A DNA stretch of 64,000 nucleotides from Sepioteuthis lessoniana (GCA_963585895.1 OY757947.1:37795450-37859449), one strand, 5' to 3'. Counted from the stretch's first letter, positions 24,013 to 36,560 are shown. The notes: a model not told the origin generated them from the sequence alone. Program-made: numbers and translations.

Positions 24013-24983
24013 GAAATGCCATATTCCCTTGAAGCTTTTTGCTCTCCATTTTCATGTACGTCAATTTTGACAGCGCTTATGAAAAATCACCCTGGATAAA
24101 AGAACACTTCTCCTAATTAACAGGATTATTCGTTATGAATTTTGTCAAAATTGCAGGTAAAATTTTAATCAAAAGTACAGTTTATAAAGACAAGCTCTAA
24201 ACATCGACATTATAATAGTAATATTTCAATTAAACTTTATCACCACAAAGCGTAATTTACCGTCATTTGTCATTTTTGATTTACGTCGAATGCACATTAT
24301 TCTGTGGTGTTCATACTATTGAATTTATCTTTTAAAAAAGTGCTGAATTATTCATCGAATTTATGATTTGTGGTAAAATCGGAATATAAAGAACTTACAT
24401 AGGGAAGCGCATTATATAAAAATCAATTCCCACCTTTTTCTTTTTTGGTGATGGAAGTCTCGATTTTTCTAATGGTTGCTATTCTCCATCAAAGGTCCCT
24501 CAGTTATCGTGTTGACTAATCCACGGATAATTCTTTATCTAAAATAAATTTAAAAAAATAAAAGCCTATCCTTAAAATAAAAACAAAACCCAAGAAAGCA
24601 ACCAATATACGAACGTAATTAATTTGAGTTTTACAACAATTTCAAAGTCGTTAATAAAACTAATTTTTTAAAAGTTTAAATGTTTTTCTTTAATAGTAGT
24701 TTTATGTTTGTGGCGTTTTAAACTCAACTGAATCGAAAAGTTCACGCTCCCTCTCACATTTGTTGATGTTAATGATCAGACCTAAAGAAAAATATCGAGA
24801 GATGATCAGGGAGATCCATGCTGACAGCGTGACATGATGATGATGATGATAAAGAATATTACTATTTCTTATGAATATGTAGGACTTGTTCACTTTTAAA
24901 CCGTCTGTCTAGACGCCGAACACAAGTACACGTAGATATTTCGAACAACACTGATTACCATTCTGCAAACGTGTTCGTATGAT
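24013..24983 (+). repeat. 3' flank of locus 4, duplicate of 790-1858
   Basis: It is nearly identical to the locus 1 flank up to GTGTTCGTATGAT, where both copies diverge. It lacks about 100 bp present at about 1567-1670, leaving AAATATC joined to GAGAGATGATCAGG. A short (TGA)n LINE tail is kept at 24830-24850. Confidence 0.75.
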
Positions 24984-25570
24984 TCACACCCACACCCACA
25001 CACACATATACATAACTAAATTCTCGAACATTGATACTTTGTTTTATCTTTTCCGCATTTGTTTTATGTTTTAAAATATTTGTTTAAACATTCTTTGAAC
25101 ATTAAAGGTACTCTTTTTTGTCTTTTAATAGTAGGGACGTTTCTCATGCCTGATCATATGTAGAGGGGGTTAATTACCACAGCTATTGGATTTTCTTTTC
25201 TTTTCCTCTTTTTTTCCCATTTTATACCCATCAGGAACGAAAAAAAAATTTAAAAAAAAATAAAAAAGGAAAAAAAAACCTAAAAAATGAAAATAAAAAA
25301 ACCCTCAGAAATTCACTTTAACGATTTTCAGTAAAACAAATCATTGACGCTCGAAACACTGATCAAGAAATATTATTTCTTAAAAGATGTGAAAATTGTT
25401 TAATTGAAAGACAAAATTCGAAAAATTCTGTATTTCTTTTTCCATTGGCTAAAAAGAAAAAAATCCTCCATACAATTCCAGCGTTTTTCCTACTAAAAAA
25501 AGCAATCAAAATACTAAAAACCTTTCCCTGCATTCCTCTTCTCTTTTTTTTTTTCCTTTTTACCCTCCTC
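24984..25570 (+). repeat. T repeat and R repeat, copy 2
   Basis: Positions 24985-25160 match 17670-17830. Positions 25180-25570 match 18900-19290. The A-rich runs at 25230-25310 are not coding. Confidence 0.5.
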
Positions 25571-26600
25571 CACGCATATCTGTAGATAAAAATTGTAATA
25601 ATTTGCACTTGGAAAACATTCTCACTTTTATGAATATTTACCAATAATTTACTAATAACTGAAGATAAATTAAAAGAGTTTTTAAATTACTTGTTTTTGT
25701 TTATTTATTTATTTATTTTTACTCTTTAGAAGTTATCTTCTCAACTTTTCAAATGAGAAATGGGGACAAGTCTCCTTGGTGGAATTGCAAATGACATGAA
25801 CTGTGATGTGGTTTGAACTTTCTTCGAGCTATTGCAATAAACATCGGATTAATACCCTTTGGAAAAGCTATGAATCTTCCTTTATCCCTCTCAGAAATGT
25901 TTTTATGTAAAGTTTTATTTTACACTTGAATTTACCTTTTGAGCATTTTAAATGAGGAATGGATTGAAGTCCCCTTGACGTAGTTTCAAACGTACTGGAC
26001 TGTTACAGGGTTTGAACTCCAGTCACATTATTACATTCAATTTCTGACCAATAACCTTGGGAAAAAAAGAATCTCTATCAACCACTCCCATATATGGATT
26101 AACAATTATTATTACTTTGCTTTCTCAGAAAGTGTTTTGACATTAAATAAACCACAATGGTTGAGATACTATTAAAAACGAAGAAATCAATAAGAAATAT
26201 TACAAACACTTATATGTAGGAAATGGCAGACGGATAGAAAAATCCCACCCGGCTTTTTCTCACAGAATTTTTCGGTAGGTTGTTCTCTTTGGTTCATTAG
26301 TCATTCAAAGAAATCTCGAAGTCAATCGAGCAAGATACATTCAGAGTTAGTAACGTCAGAAAACGAAGGAGTGATATCTTGGTGGAAAACAAATATCGAT
26401 ATTTACTTACGTTGTTCTTTTTTAGCATATAGCATTTTCACGAAAATAGCAATTTATGGATCAATGGAGGGGGTACATAATTATGTAAGTCTAAAGTAAA
26501 AAATCCATCTATTAGGAGTCTGAGGACTTTTTTTTGAAGAAGATTGCGAACGAACTCTGATGGAAAAGTAGTCTTAAGTTACTAAGAAGCAAACTTTTTC
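25571..26600 (+). repeat. EZ repeat, copy 5
   Basis: This is a plus-orientation copy. Its first part is the inverse of 21700-22170, and its end (GTACATAATTATGTAAGTCT near 26487) matches 2130-2215. Confidence 0.55.
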
Positions 26601-26605
26601 TAAAG

Positions 26606-26795
26606 ACCTTACACATGGACGCGGCAGGGTTAGCCGACCAGGACATTATTTCTGTGCGGACACTAGATGTTGTTTAGCAGACTTGCCAGGAACGATTGAT
26701 AATAGGGACGGTTGGCGAGAGATAGGGAGATAGAGAGAGAGTCAATGAATTTTTTGCTGACAATGTGACTTAATGATGGTGATGATGATTTATTT
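26606..26795 (+). mobile_element. LINE 3'-end scrap with (ATG)n tail
   Basis: The segment GGCGAGAGATAGGGAGAT, then GCTGACAATGTGACTTAATG and a GATGATGATG tail resemble the ends at 1645-1735 and 34640. It is only the tail end of a 5'-truncated insertion. Confidence 0.5.
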
Positions 26796-26804
26796 TCCAT
26801 AGGA

Positions 26805-27640
26805 TCAACTAAAGAATCCCATTGGCACAATCATATGAGGTGCTAGGGCTTGACATAAGCAGTCGATTGATCGGATCGGACCTCTCCGACTGTCTGTCTA
26901 GCCCAGTAAGGAGAAAAGGGGTGTGTTTATAGTGACTTGACTAGTTGGTTACCGTGTCAAGACCTACTCAGCTACAAGGGAATCGTTCTCAGGCATCATG
27001 TGTTGCCACCCAAAGCTAACTAATTATCCCGTGGGAGGAGTTTTACCTCTCAACAGGAATGGAGTCACCGTATTCTACGGCCCGACCTGAATGGACGGAA
27101 TCGCATTTGTGTAATCTTTTAGTTAAATACAAGAATATTTTATTGATCTCGATCGTTTGATTTTGGAGTGTTTGTAAGATGGCGACCGAGATGTTAGCTC
27201 CCATTTTTGAAAATATAAACAACTTGAAAACACAAGACGCAACTTCCAGTATTTTGTCATTTGTGTTATATATCAATAAGAAATAATGGTTTTCATAATA
27301 CAAAATGTCAATTATTTGTCAACTCGACCGACTCATTGGCCTACAAGTTAGAGTGTTCGCCAATGGTCAAGGAGACCAAGGTTCAATCCCAGGTGACGTC
27401 ATACCAAAGACTTTTAAAATGGTACTTGATATCTCCTCGCTTAACACTCAGAAATATAACGTACGTATCAAGGGTAAAGTGGAACAATTCAGGGAAAAGA
27501 GAAGCGCCCTCTTCTACACCTCGGTGTAGTAGCTATTGAAAAGGGATCCTCCTGGTCGCGCTCGACTACGGTCGCCAACTTTACTTTTATTTGTCAACTG
27601 AAGTTAACAAGGTGAGTTCCACTACAAAAAATGATTTAAT
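26805..27640 (+). repeat. X repeat, copy 2, split by a SINE
   Basis: It matches 3262-3925 on both sides of the SINE at 27325-27586 and lacks the internal duplication seen in copy 1. Confidence 0.65.
27325..27586 (+). mobile_element. tRNA-derived SINE, family 1 (copy c), with perfect TSD
   Basis: The head contains TTAGAGTGTTCGCC and B box GGTTCAATCCC, the body matches 16828 and 17889, and the tail is TTACTT. It is flanked by the exact 13-bp repeat TTATTTGTCAACT (27312-27324 and 27587-27599). The unfilled site is present once at 3872-3884 in the paralogous X repeat. Confidence 0.92.
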
Positions 27641-28080
27641 CTTTTAATTTTTCTTTTAATTTTTCTTGACCAATTTTAATCTCTGCATGTGTTGTTTCTC
27701 TTTTTCTATTTGTTCTCTAGTTTTTTTTTCTTTTTACATATATATTTCCGGATATTTTTCCTTTTGTTACTCTTCTTCCACCTAAAATAAATCTATGATA
27801 GTTGATATACCATAACATTTAGGTGACTACCAATCTTCCTCCCACCCTAGTGCTTCTGTGTGTGTCTTTGTGTGCGTATACGTGTGTGTGTCAGTTTTTT
27901 TTCTCTTTTGTTACTATTTTACCCTAAATAATCTATGATAGTTGCTGTGCCATAAATTTCAGCTGACTTCTAATTTTCCTCCCTGGGTAATTGTGTGTTG
28001 GGGAGGTGTTTATGTCTGTCTGTGTGTGTGTGTGTGTGTGTGTGTATTTAAGTTTTATTGTCATATCCAGGACTCCATGT
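27640..28080 (+). repeat. U repeat, copy 2, with GT tracts
   Basis: It matches 7850-8200, including a partly repeated CTATGATAGTTG block (27790 and 27940). A short GT run occupies 28018-28046. It leads into the 3' flank of locus 5 (28080-28235), which resembles 10300-10460. Confidence 0.55.
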
Positions 28081-28234
28081 AATCGCTATTGTCTGTAAAT
28101 GGTACCAGGATATTTGAAGAGATCAAAAAAGAAGAATCACATTCAACAGAAGTTTTGTTTTATCCAGTGGGATTTTTCGTGTGCACTAGTAAACGTGACA
28201 TATTTGAAAATAGAGAACTACAAATTAACAAGAA

Positions 28235-29560
28235 TATGTTTTTCTCATCTGTGCGTTTTCATATACCTGTTCAAAGGAGATTTTTGGGAAAAGGAAGTCA
28301 CATATTTAACAGGAATATGGCTTCTCTCTTGTGAGTGTTCTATGATTATTCAAATTTGATTTTTGGGAAAAGGATGTGTCAAATATTTCAGAGGAGTATA
28401 GCTTCTCTTGTGTGTGTGATCGCTTATGCTTATCCAAACGTGATTTTCGAGAAAAAGAAGCGTCACACATGTCACAGGACTATGGCTTCTCTTCTGAGTG
28501 TGTTGTTTTATGAATATTCTAACTTGATGTTACTTAAACAGGAATATGGCTTCTCTCCTCTGTGTGTTCGCCTATGTCTATCTAAATTTGATGTTAGGGA
28601 AAAGGAGGAGTCACATATTTCACAGGAATACGGCATCTCTCCTCTGTGTGTTCGCTTATGTCTATCCAAATTTGATGTTAGGGAAAAGGAGGAGTCACAT
28701 ATTTCACAGGAATATGTCTTCTATCCTGTGTGTGTTCGCCTATGCTTATCCAAAGTTGATTTTTGGGAAAAGGAGGAGTCACATATTTCACAGGAATATG
28801 TATTCTATCCTGTGTGCGTTCGCCTATGTCTATCCAAAGTTGATTTTTGGGAAAAGGAGGAGTCACATATTACACAGGAACAAGGCTTCTATCCTGTGTG
28901 TGTTAGCTTACGCTTATCCAAAGTTGATTTTTGGGAAAAGGAGGAGTCACATATTTCACAGGAATATGGCTTCTATCCTGTGTGTATTAGCTAATGCTTA
29001 TCCAAAGTTGATTTTTGGGAAAAGGAAGAGTCCCATATTTCACAGGAATATGTCTTCTATCCTGTGTGTGTTAGCTTACGCTTATCTAAAGTTGATTTTG
29101 GGGAAAAGGAGGAGTCTCATATTTCACAGGAATATGGCTTCTATCCTGTGTGTGTTAGCTAATGCTTAACCAAAGTTGATTTTTGGGAAAAAGGAGAGTC
29201 ACATATTTCACAGGAATATGGCTTCTATCCTGTGTGTGTTCGCCTATGCTTAACCAAAGTTGATTTTTGGGAAAAAGGAGAGTCACATATTTCACAGGGA
29301 TATGTCGTCTATCCTATGTGTGTTAGCTTACGCTTATCCAAAATTGATTTTTGGGAAAAGGAGGAGTCTCATATTTCACAGGAATATGGCTTCTATCCTG
29401 TGTGTGTTAGCTTATGCTTATCCAAAGCTGATTTTACTGAAAAGGAAGAGTCACATATTTCACAGGAATATGTCTTCTATCCTGTGTGTGTTAGCTTACG
29501 CTTATCCAAAGTTGATTTTTGGGAAAAGGAGGAGTCTCATATTTCACAGGAATATGGCTT
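28235..29560 (-). pseudogene. Untranslated 3' half of the locus 5 finger array
   Basis: This continues 29561-30586 in the same frame. Eleven TGEKPY linkers in a row read GGA TAG AAG instead of GGA GAG AAG. The TAGs start (as CTA on the plus strand) at 28721, 28805, 28889, 28973, 29057, 29141, 29225, 29309, 29393, 29477 and 29561, exactly 84 nt apart. Several units also have TGA for the second Cys (near 29115, 29368, 29536), TAG in the helix end (near 28993 and 29161) or Arg for the first His. Nearer 28640 the linkers are GAG again but the fingers are decayed, and the final unit (28235-28330) has TAA at the first CxxC and is frameshifted. Confidence 0.85.
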
Positions 29561-30586
29561 CTATCCTGTGTGTGTTAGCTTATGCTTATCCAAAGCTGAT
29601 TTTACTGAAAAGGAAGAGTCACATATTTTACAGGAACAAGGCTTCTCTCCATTGTGAATTCGCCTATGAGTATTCAAACTTGATTTTACTGAAAAGGAGG
29701 TGTCACATATGTCACAGGAATATAGTTTCACTCCTCTGTGTGTTCGCATATGAATATTCAAATTTGATTTTACTGAAAAGGCGGAGTCACATATTTCACA
29801 GGAATATGGCTTCTCTCCTGTGTGTGTTCGCCAATGAATATCTAATGCTGATTTTACTGAAAAGGAGGAGTCACATATTTCACAGGAATATGGCTTCTCT
29901 CCTGTGTGCGTTCGCATATGAATATTCAAATGTGATTTTTGGGAAAAGGGGGAGTCACATATTTCACAAGAATATGGCTTCTCTCCAGTGTGTGTTCGCC
30001 TATGTCTATGCAAATGTGATTTTTGGGAAAAGAAAGAATCACATATTTTACAAGAATATGGCTTCTCTCCTGTGTGTCTCCGCCTATGATTATCTAAAGT
30101 TGTTTTTCGGGAAAAGGAAGAGTTACATATTTCACAGGAATATGGCCTCTCCCCAGTGTGTATTCTTATATGCTTCTCTAAATCTGATTGTTGTGCAAAG
30201 GAAAAGTCACATATTTTACAAGAATATGGCTTCTCTCCTGTGTGTATTCGCCTATGATAATGTAAATGTGATTTTTGGGAAAAGGAAGAGTTAAATATTT
30301 CACAGGAATATGGCCTCTCTCCAGAATGTATTCTTATATGCCTCTCTAAATCTGATTGTCCTGAAAAGGAAGAGGAACAAATTTCACAAATATGTTGTTT
30401 CTCTCTTTTGAGTCCTTTCATATCCACTTGAACTCGGGAATTGGATGTAAAGCTTGAGCCACACGATTCACAATTCTCTCCAAAATTTGTTTGTATATGC
30501 ACTTCGGATTCCATCATAGTTGAAAACGACGAGCCGCATATTTTACAAGACAATGGCTTTGCTTTGATGTTTTTGGCATATTTCAT
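29561..30586 (-). CDS. C2H2 zinc-finger protein, truncated by amber codon (locus 5)
   Basis: The open frame is 341 residues, starting [11 protein letters not shown]. Finger 1 has lost its last His (QTN), finger 2 is degenerate (CESCG...MKGL) and finger 4 has Phe for its second Cys. Fingers 3 and 5-12 are canonical (for example [21 protein letters not shown]). The frame ends HTG then TAG at 29561-29563, in the middle of a TGEKPY linker, with more fingers beyond. The start differs by one base register from locus 6, so an earlier Met is used. The protein could be expressed as a shortened multi-finger product or the locus may be decaying. No effector domain is visible. A putative splice acceptor lies at 30827. 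Confidence 0.75.
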   Translation of the reverse strand: MKYAKNIKAKPLSCKICGSSFSTMMESEVHIQTNFGENCESCGSSFTSNSRVQVDMKGLKREKQHICEICSSSFSGQSDLERHIRIHSGERPYSCEIFNSSFSQKSHLHYHRRIHTGEKPYSCKICDFSFAQQSDLEKHIRIHTGERPYSCEICNSSFSRKTTLDNHRRRHTGEKPYSCKICDSFFSQKSHLHRHRRTHTGEKPYSCEICDSPFSQKSHLNIHMRTHTGEKPYSCEICDSSFSVKSALDIHWRTHTGEKPYSCEICDSAFSVKSNLNIHMRTHRGVKLYSCDICDTSFSVKSSLNTHRRIHNGEKPCSCKICDSSFSVKSALDKHKLTHTG

Positions 30587-31663
30587 TAGAATTTCTCACC
30601 CGGATAAGAAGCCCAAGCGATTTTACAAAATATTTCTCACCAGTATTTATCCACATAAACGCCACCAAACTATGAAAAAAACAAAAAAAAAAACAGTCCT
30701 TCCTTCCAAAGTATATAATTTATCCCTGTAGATATTCACATATTCGTTTCCAATAGGGTTTCTTTGAAAATCCCGCTCTTCAAGAAAATACGGTATCCAA
30801 AGTCAAGATATTCTTCACGTTAAAATCTGTAATAGATAAAACAAGAGAAAACCATCAATTAAGAGTTGGAAAAATAAGAATTAAATGCAGTTCATAGAAG
30901 TCATATATTTTAAAAAGAAAAGTTATCAGTTTTTTTTGTATGTGTATTAAATTTGAATTGAAATGGGTACTGTTACTCAAAATCGAAAAGGAAACTACAT
31001 TACATATAAGTTTGCATGGAGCATATTACAAAAGAAAGAGAAATCCGATATAAAGTCTCTCTTTTTCCTTCTGTGGACGATGCTCCGATGAAAACCTGCA
31101 ATTCAGTTTTACCATGTTATATATATATATATATATATATATTGATTTTACAACGAAAATTCAATTTTCAAATGAAATACAAAACTTGGTTAGGATTATT
31201 TACAGACCCCCATACTAGAGTAAAATATTCAGCATAAGTAAAAAACGAAGGCCCCCACCCGCCACAAAAAAAGGGTAGAAACGAATACCTAGATGAGCCT
31301 CCTCCTTCCCTCTCCATTCCAAGCAGTAGCCCAACCAACTTCTACTTAAGTCCATAAAATCACTTGAGACAAAACATGATAAACCAAGCAAGGAAAGAAG
31401 GACCATGTTCCACCCAAAGACAAAAGTCAAAAACTGGTCAGTAAAATCATATTGTTGTTCACTGTACTATCATTTAAAATGGATGAAGGATTTTATTTAA
31501 AAATTCTATTTTCTTTGTAAAATTACTGCAGTACAATATGTGTGTCTTCTCTGTAAAAGCAATTTTACCGTAAATCCAAATTGATATTAACCTGGTCAAA
31601 GAAACTAACACTATTAGAACCCAAGAACCTAAGCAAACGTTAAATACAATGCCTATAAGGATC
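30587..31663 (-). repeat. 5' flank of locus 5, shared with locus 3
   Basis: It matches 11069-12657, with a short AT run at 31118-31142 and a CCCCCACCCGCC segment near 31252. The match ends abruptly at CCTATAAGGAT, where the RTE element begins, and resumes near 37105. Confidence 0.65.
30827..30862 (-). other. Putative 3' splice site of the ZNF exon, locus 5
   Basis: On the minus strand, TTTTCTCTTGTTTTATCTAT runs into TACAG, with AG at 30828-30827. This is 240 nt upstream of the ATG at 30586. Confidence 0.5.
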
Positions 31664-34600
31664 GATTAGTTCGATCGGGGAACTACTGCTGCTGATCTAT
31701 GAGAGTGGCTTCTGTAGATGAGAATAAAAACAGCCATTGAAAGATAATCATACCATGACCCACACTCGAACCAAATGTTCAAACCGCATTGCTCTTCATG
31801 CGGGTAAAAAAGGGGCACTTCCTGCTGAGTTTAGAGTCCTAGCTTCAGTGTTCGAAAAATTAGCTACAAAGCTTAAACAACAATTACTAAAATGCAAACA
31901 CACAATACAAATAGCAACATTTAACGTCAGAACCTTAAATAGAATGGGACAACTATTGCATCTGCCACAGATTATAACATAGACATAATATGCATCCAAG
32001 AACACAGATACACACATAGCGAAGATATTAAATATCAAGATAACGGCAATGGATAGACGCTAGCCACTGCATCAGCATGAAAAGACTCTGTCAATGCCAT
32101 CATAGGAGGAGTAGGTATACTTATAGAACCTCGAGTCCTAAAATTGCTAAATAGCAAAGACAAAATACACCCAAGGATAATGGTAGATACTTATAAAGGC
32201 AACCTCAGTGCAAAAATTATCTCCTGCTACCTCCCTATCAATGTTAGTGAAGACACTGAACTCATCGCCTTCTACGTTGAGCTCTCCTCTCTTGTTCATA
32301 GCATCCCTAAACAACGTTCACGTCATGGGCGGAGACATGAATGCCCAAATAGGGAAAAACGGAAACCACAAATACAGCCAACACAACTCGTCAAACAGAA
32401 ATGGACAACATCTAACAAATTTCACGATAGAAAATACATTAACAAACCTCAGTACAAAAAAGGGAGAGAAAACAAAGGAGCGACTCATACGCAAACAATA
32501 TCTATGCACAGATAGACAACGTCTTTATAACAAGAAATGGAAAAATAGCGCAGTGAATTGCGAAGCTTACTCCTCATTCACGGGTGTGTCCTCCGATTAC
32601 CGAATTGTCTCGGCAAAAATACGACTGACACTACGAAAGAATGCCACCCAAACAACGACCACCATACATTATGACTTGGCCCTTCTTAATAACAAGGATA
32701 TTAGAGATAAATTTGAGATAGCATTAAAAAACAAATTCAATGCATTACAGGAGAAGACAGAGACACTTACACCGAATGACGAATATAAGAATTTCATCAA
32801 CGCCCACCTAGAAGCAGCAGCAAAATTCATACCAACAAAACATAGAACTAAATCTAGAGTCCCATGGGAGACATTAACTGTTAGAGAAAAACGTGCAGAC
32901 GTGAAAACTGCCTCCATATGCAATAGGAAGAAGCCAATGAACTCAAATGCCCTGAAACTAAAAAAAAAACAAAATGAATAAGCCAACATATACCTAAAAG
33001 AACAGAGAGAATACATACAAATCAGATAGATAATATTAGAGACTCAGTGGAAGACAGACAATCTAGGATAGCATGGCAAGCGAAAACGAAGTGAGCAGAA
33101 AGAAGAGTACTGCCAAAGCTAAACTGAAAGCTACCAACCAACACGGACGAATAAACTGTGGAAACAGCATTCCGAAAATCTGCTAGGAAACCCACCGAAA
33201 GTTACACATGAACCAATCACGATAATTATTAGTTAGCAATTAGACATCAAACTAGGACTGTTTACTCTTGAAGAACTCGACTCAGTACTTAGAAAAAATT
33301 AAAGATAGAAAAGCCACAGGACTTGATGAAATTCCCCCAGAAGTATGGAAGACCAGGCAATTCGACAACATACTGCTTTGACACCGCAACACAGTTTATA
33401 ATCAAAACCAAATTAATATTCAACAGTTCAACAGATAGATAAAGGGATGAATCATCCTTTCCCCCACAAAAAAACGACTTCGGATTAGCAAAGAACTACC
33501 GAGGTATAACACTTACATCCATAGCAGCAAAAATATACAATATTCTACTACGCAACCGCATACAACCCCAAATTGACAACATTCTTAGGAAGAAATAAAA
33601 TGGCCTTCGGAGAAATAGATCTATGACATCACAAATATTGACTATCCATAGAATCCTTGAAAGAATCGACTCACGTACGGCCTTACAAAAGAAACCGTTT
33701 CAGGCATCATGATTCTCTACAGAAACACCGAAGCAAAAGTGCATTCTCCGGATGGAGACACAAAGTAGCCATTGAAGCAGGAGCACTACAAGGAGACACA
33801 CTAACCCTATACCTATTCATCATCTGTCTAGACTACGTGCTTAGAACATCGATTGATAAAACCAAAGAAAACGGTTTCAAGCTGACAAAGAAAAGCAGCA
33901 GAAGGTACCCAGGAAAAACAATTACTGACGCCGACAAAGCCGATGACATAGCTATTCTGGTAAATGCACCCGCCCAAGCCGAAACCCAAGCGCATAGTCT
34001 GGAACAAGCTGCTGCAGGCTTCAGCCTCATGTCAATGCACACTAAACGAAATATATGTGCTTTAATCAAACAGGTGATATTTCCACACTAAACGGTAGCT
34101 CTGAAACTAGTTGACAAGTTCGCCAACCTAGGAATCAGTGTCTCATCAAGCGAGACGGATATCCATACGCAACTAGGCAAGGAATAGACAGCTATCAATA
34201 GAAAATCGATCATATGGAAATCAGAGCTGACCAATAAAATGAAGCGCAGTTTCTTCCAAGCAGTGGTCGTGTCGATACTGCTATATGGATGCACTACAAG
34301 GACGCTAACAAGACGAATGGAAAAAAATCTTGACGACAGCTACACAAGAATGCTGCGAGCATTACTGAACAAGTCCAGGAGGCAACACCCCACAAATCAG
34401 TAGGTATACGGCCACCTACCACCAATCACGAAAACTATGAAAGGTAGACGAACCCGATATGCAGGACACTGCTGGAGAAGTAGGGACGAGCTTATAACTG
34501 ATTTTCTCCTATGGACCACTTCACATGGCCGAGCAAAGCAGGGTGACCAGCTCGAACTTACATACAGCAGGTCTGTGAGGATACGGGGTGTAGCCCTGAT

Positions 34601-34680
34601 GACCTACCGGAAGCGATGAACGATAGCGAGTAGTGGCGAGAGATGGTCAGGAATATCTGTGCTTGTACCACCAAGTAAAA
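31664..34680 (+). mobile_element. RTE-type LINE, degraded full-length copy
   Basis: The broken frame reads in order: an AP-endonuclease-like domain (IATFNVRTLNRMGQ near 31908, DIICIQEHR near 31980, GDMNAQIGKNGNH near 32332, GVSSDYRIVSAKIRL near 32587); a reverse transcriptase (KATGLDEIPPEVWK near 33310, LAKNYRGITLTSIAAKIY near 33485, ADDIAIL near 33940, LLYGC near 34280); and a C-terminal segment (RRTRYAGHCWRSRDELITD near 34445). Several stops and frameshifts break it, so no functional protein is made. Two parts stay open over about 250 and 140 residues (32208-32981, 33657-34091). The 5' edge is set by loss of match to locus 3 at 12657. Related endonuclease fragments are often mis-named craniofacial development proteins. 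Confidence 0.88.
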
Positions 34681-34689
34681 GAATAATTC

Positions 34690-36560
34690 AATAATTTACT
34701 GCACCATACCAGATTTCATAACAATTACAGCCGATGAGACCATATGTAGTTTTTATCATAGACAAAAATGCCCCTCCTCTTTCTGGTGGAAGTTTTCAGT
34801 GGCCAGTTTTTTGCACTTCGTTACTCATACAAAAAATTTCGCAGACTATCGACTAAGATGTCTTCATGGTTAGCAAGGTCACACAACGAAAGTGTGATGT
34901 CTTTGTGGTTGGAGAATTTGTTTGTTTGTTTTTTTTTTTGTTCTTTTCGCTTAGTCGAAAGACAAATGTCGATATTTACTTATTTAGTTCTTATTTAGCA
35001 TGTTGCATTTGTCACAAAAAGAAAAGCAGTTTATGGTTACAACATTCTAATGAGGAAGGTACGAAGTTTTATAAGTATGAAATGACGAAACTGCATATTT
35101 TAGGCGTCTGAGGACGTTGTATGTAGGAGATTGTGGACGAGAAGAAAAAATCCCCCCCCCACTTTTCTTAGAAGTAAAATATGTAATTTTAAAATGCATA
35201 AAGAAAATCACTGAAAAAGAACCTTATCTTTGTAGTAAGCCTTAAGTTTCTATATTATTCTCAAGTAAACATACATGGGTGGCACTTATCTGTAAAAGTA
35301 GATTTGTTTTAGACAATTTGTTTTAGTTGACAATAAATAAAATAGTTGGCTTTTTGTTTTCATCGTCGATAAATATAAACAATGAAAGTTCACAAAAAAA
35401 AACTTACCAAAAGAACAGCTGAAATGAACCATGATTACAGATAATTAGTTATACTCCATATTCAACATTTTACATTATTAAATATTTGAGAAAATCTACT
35501 TACGTACAAATGGCTAATATACGTGAATTGAGGTTCAATGAAGAATCAGTTGTCCGGACCAAACTGTACCTTTCAAGCAGGTTCGACCGTTGAAGCCAGC
35601 AGTATTGTTTTCGTATTTATTGAATTCTTGATAGAAAAATCTTTTAATTCAAATTACCAAAATTAAGAAGCGAGACGTTTTTCCTTTTAGAATGTAATTT
35701 AGAATATCTTCTTTTAGAATGATGTTGTTGTTTGAATTAAAAATGAAAAATTGCTTGATTTCTGTTTTTATTTTTATTTTTAATCAACCTTTCCTTTCTT
35801 CATGAGACTACACAAAAAACGAAAAGAGGAACGTTTTGACATCCAAACAAACTCACATCCACAAGAAATGGCTAATTAATCCATTTTAATCATATAAGTC
35901 CCTTGAAATTTCAAAAATGTTGAATTTATTGACAATTTTGTTCTTCCCAACATTTTTTGACCATATTAATTTTTGTAGTTTAATCATTTAATGATGTGGT
36001 TTACAAGTAAAAAAAATCGGGTTAAACGTTTTTGTTAATAGTTTAAAATTAACATAAAAAATGATAATTTTACTTTGTTTATTTAATGGCAGATCAACCA
36101 CTGTAGGTTATTTAATGCAAAAGCCATCCTTCTAAAAGAACAGTAGTGGTACAATTTTTACCCATAGCTTAGAGGAAAAGGAGGTTCATACCTTTCCCAA
36201 GGGTATTTGTCCGAAAGTGGACATAAAAGCGAAATCGAAACTCGAACTCGCTTACTACGAACCTACAGTTCACTGATTAACCATTACACCACGAGGACAC
36301 CACCTCAAACGAATTTGACTTATTAGATATATGTATTTTATGCTTCATAGACTTTTTAGTCTGCGTTCTTATTGGACGATACGTTTTACGGAGGCCCGTA
36401 CGAGAAATAAAGACAAAGGCTAAAGAGAGACTTATGTTTTGAAGGGAATATATTACTATAAAACCATGAATGATAACGCGTTTGATCATCCATACTTTAA
36501 AAAGAAAATATTCATGGCAATTTTTATTAAACATTCATTGCTTAAACTTACCGACTAGAA
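34690..36560 (+). repeat. EZ repeat, copy 6, interrupted by a SINE
   Basis: It matches 45300-46935 nearly throughout, with the ACGATAAA-type Z landmark mutated near 35325 (ACAATTTG) and the AACAATGAAAG landmark near 35380. The related 46.7-kb copy lacks the SINE. Confidence 0.6.
36076..36311 (-). mobile_element. tRNA-derived SINE, family 2
   Basis: On the minus strand the head begins GGTGTCCTCGTGGTGTAATG (A box) and has B box GAGTTCGAGTTTC (about 36240). It is flanked by AATTTTACTT (36066-36075) and AATTTGACTT (36312-36321), a ten-base duplication with one mismatch. The uninterrupted site is near 46705. Confidence 0.65.

Noticed and set aside
28335-30294. Long plus-strand open frames with repeating MASxLCVFAY units
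   Set aside because: They are exact antisense of the C2H2 array, with the 28-residue finger period. The minus strand has the C-x2-C / H-x3-H pattern.
32208-32981. Host endonuclease or craniofacial development protein gene
   Set aside because: The domain order (endonuclease, then RT, then the RTE C-terminal segment) and the many stops show an RTE LINE copy.
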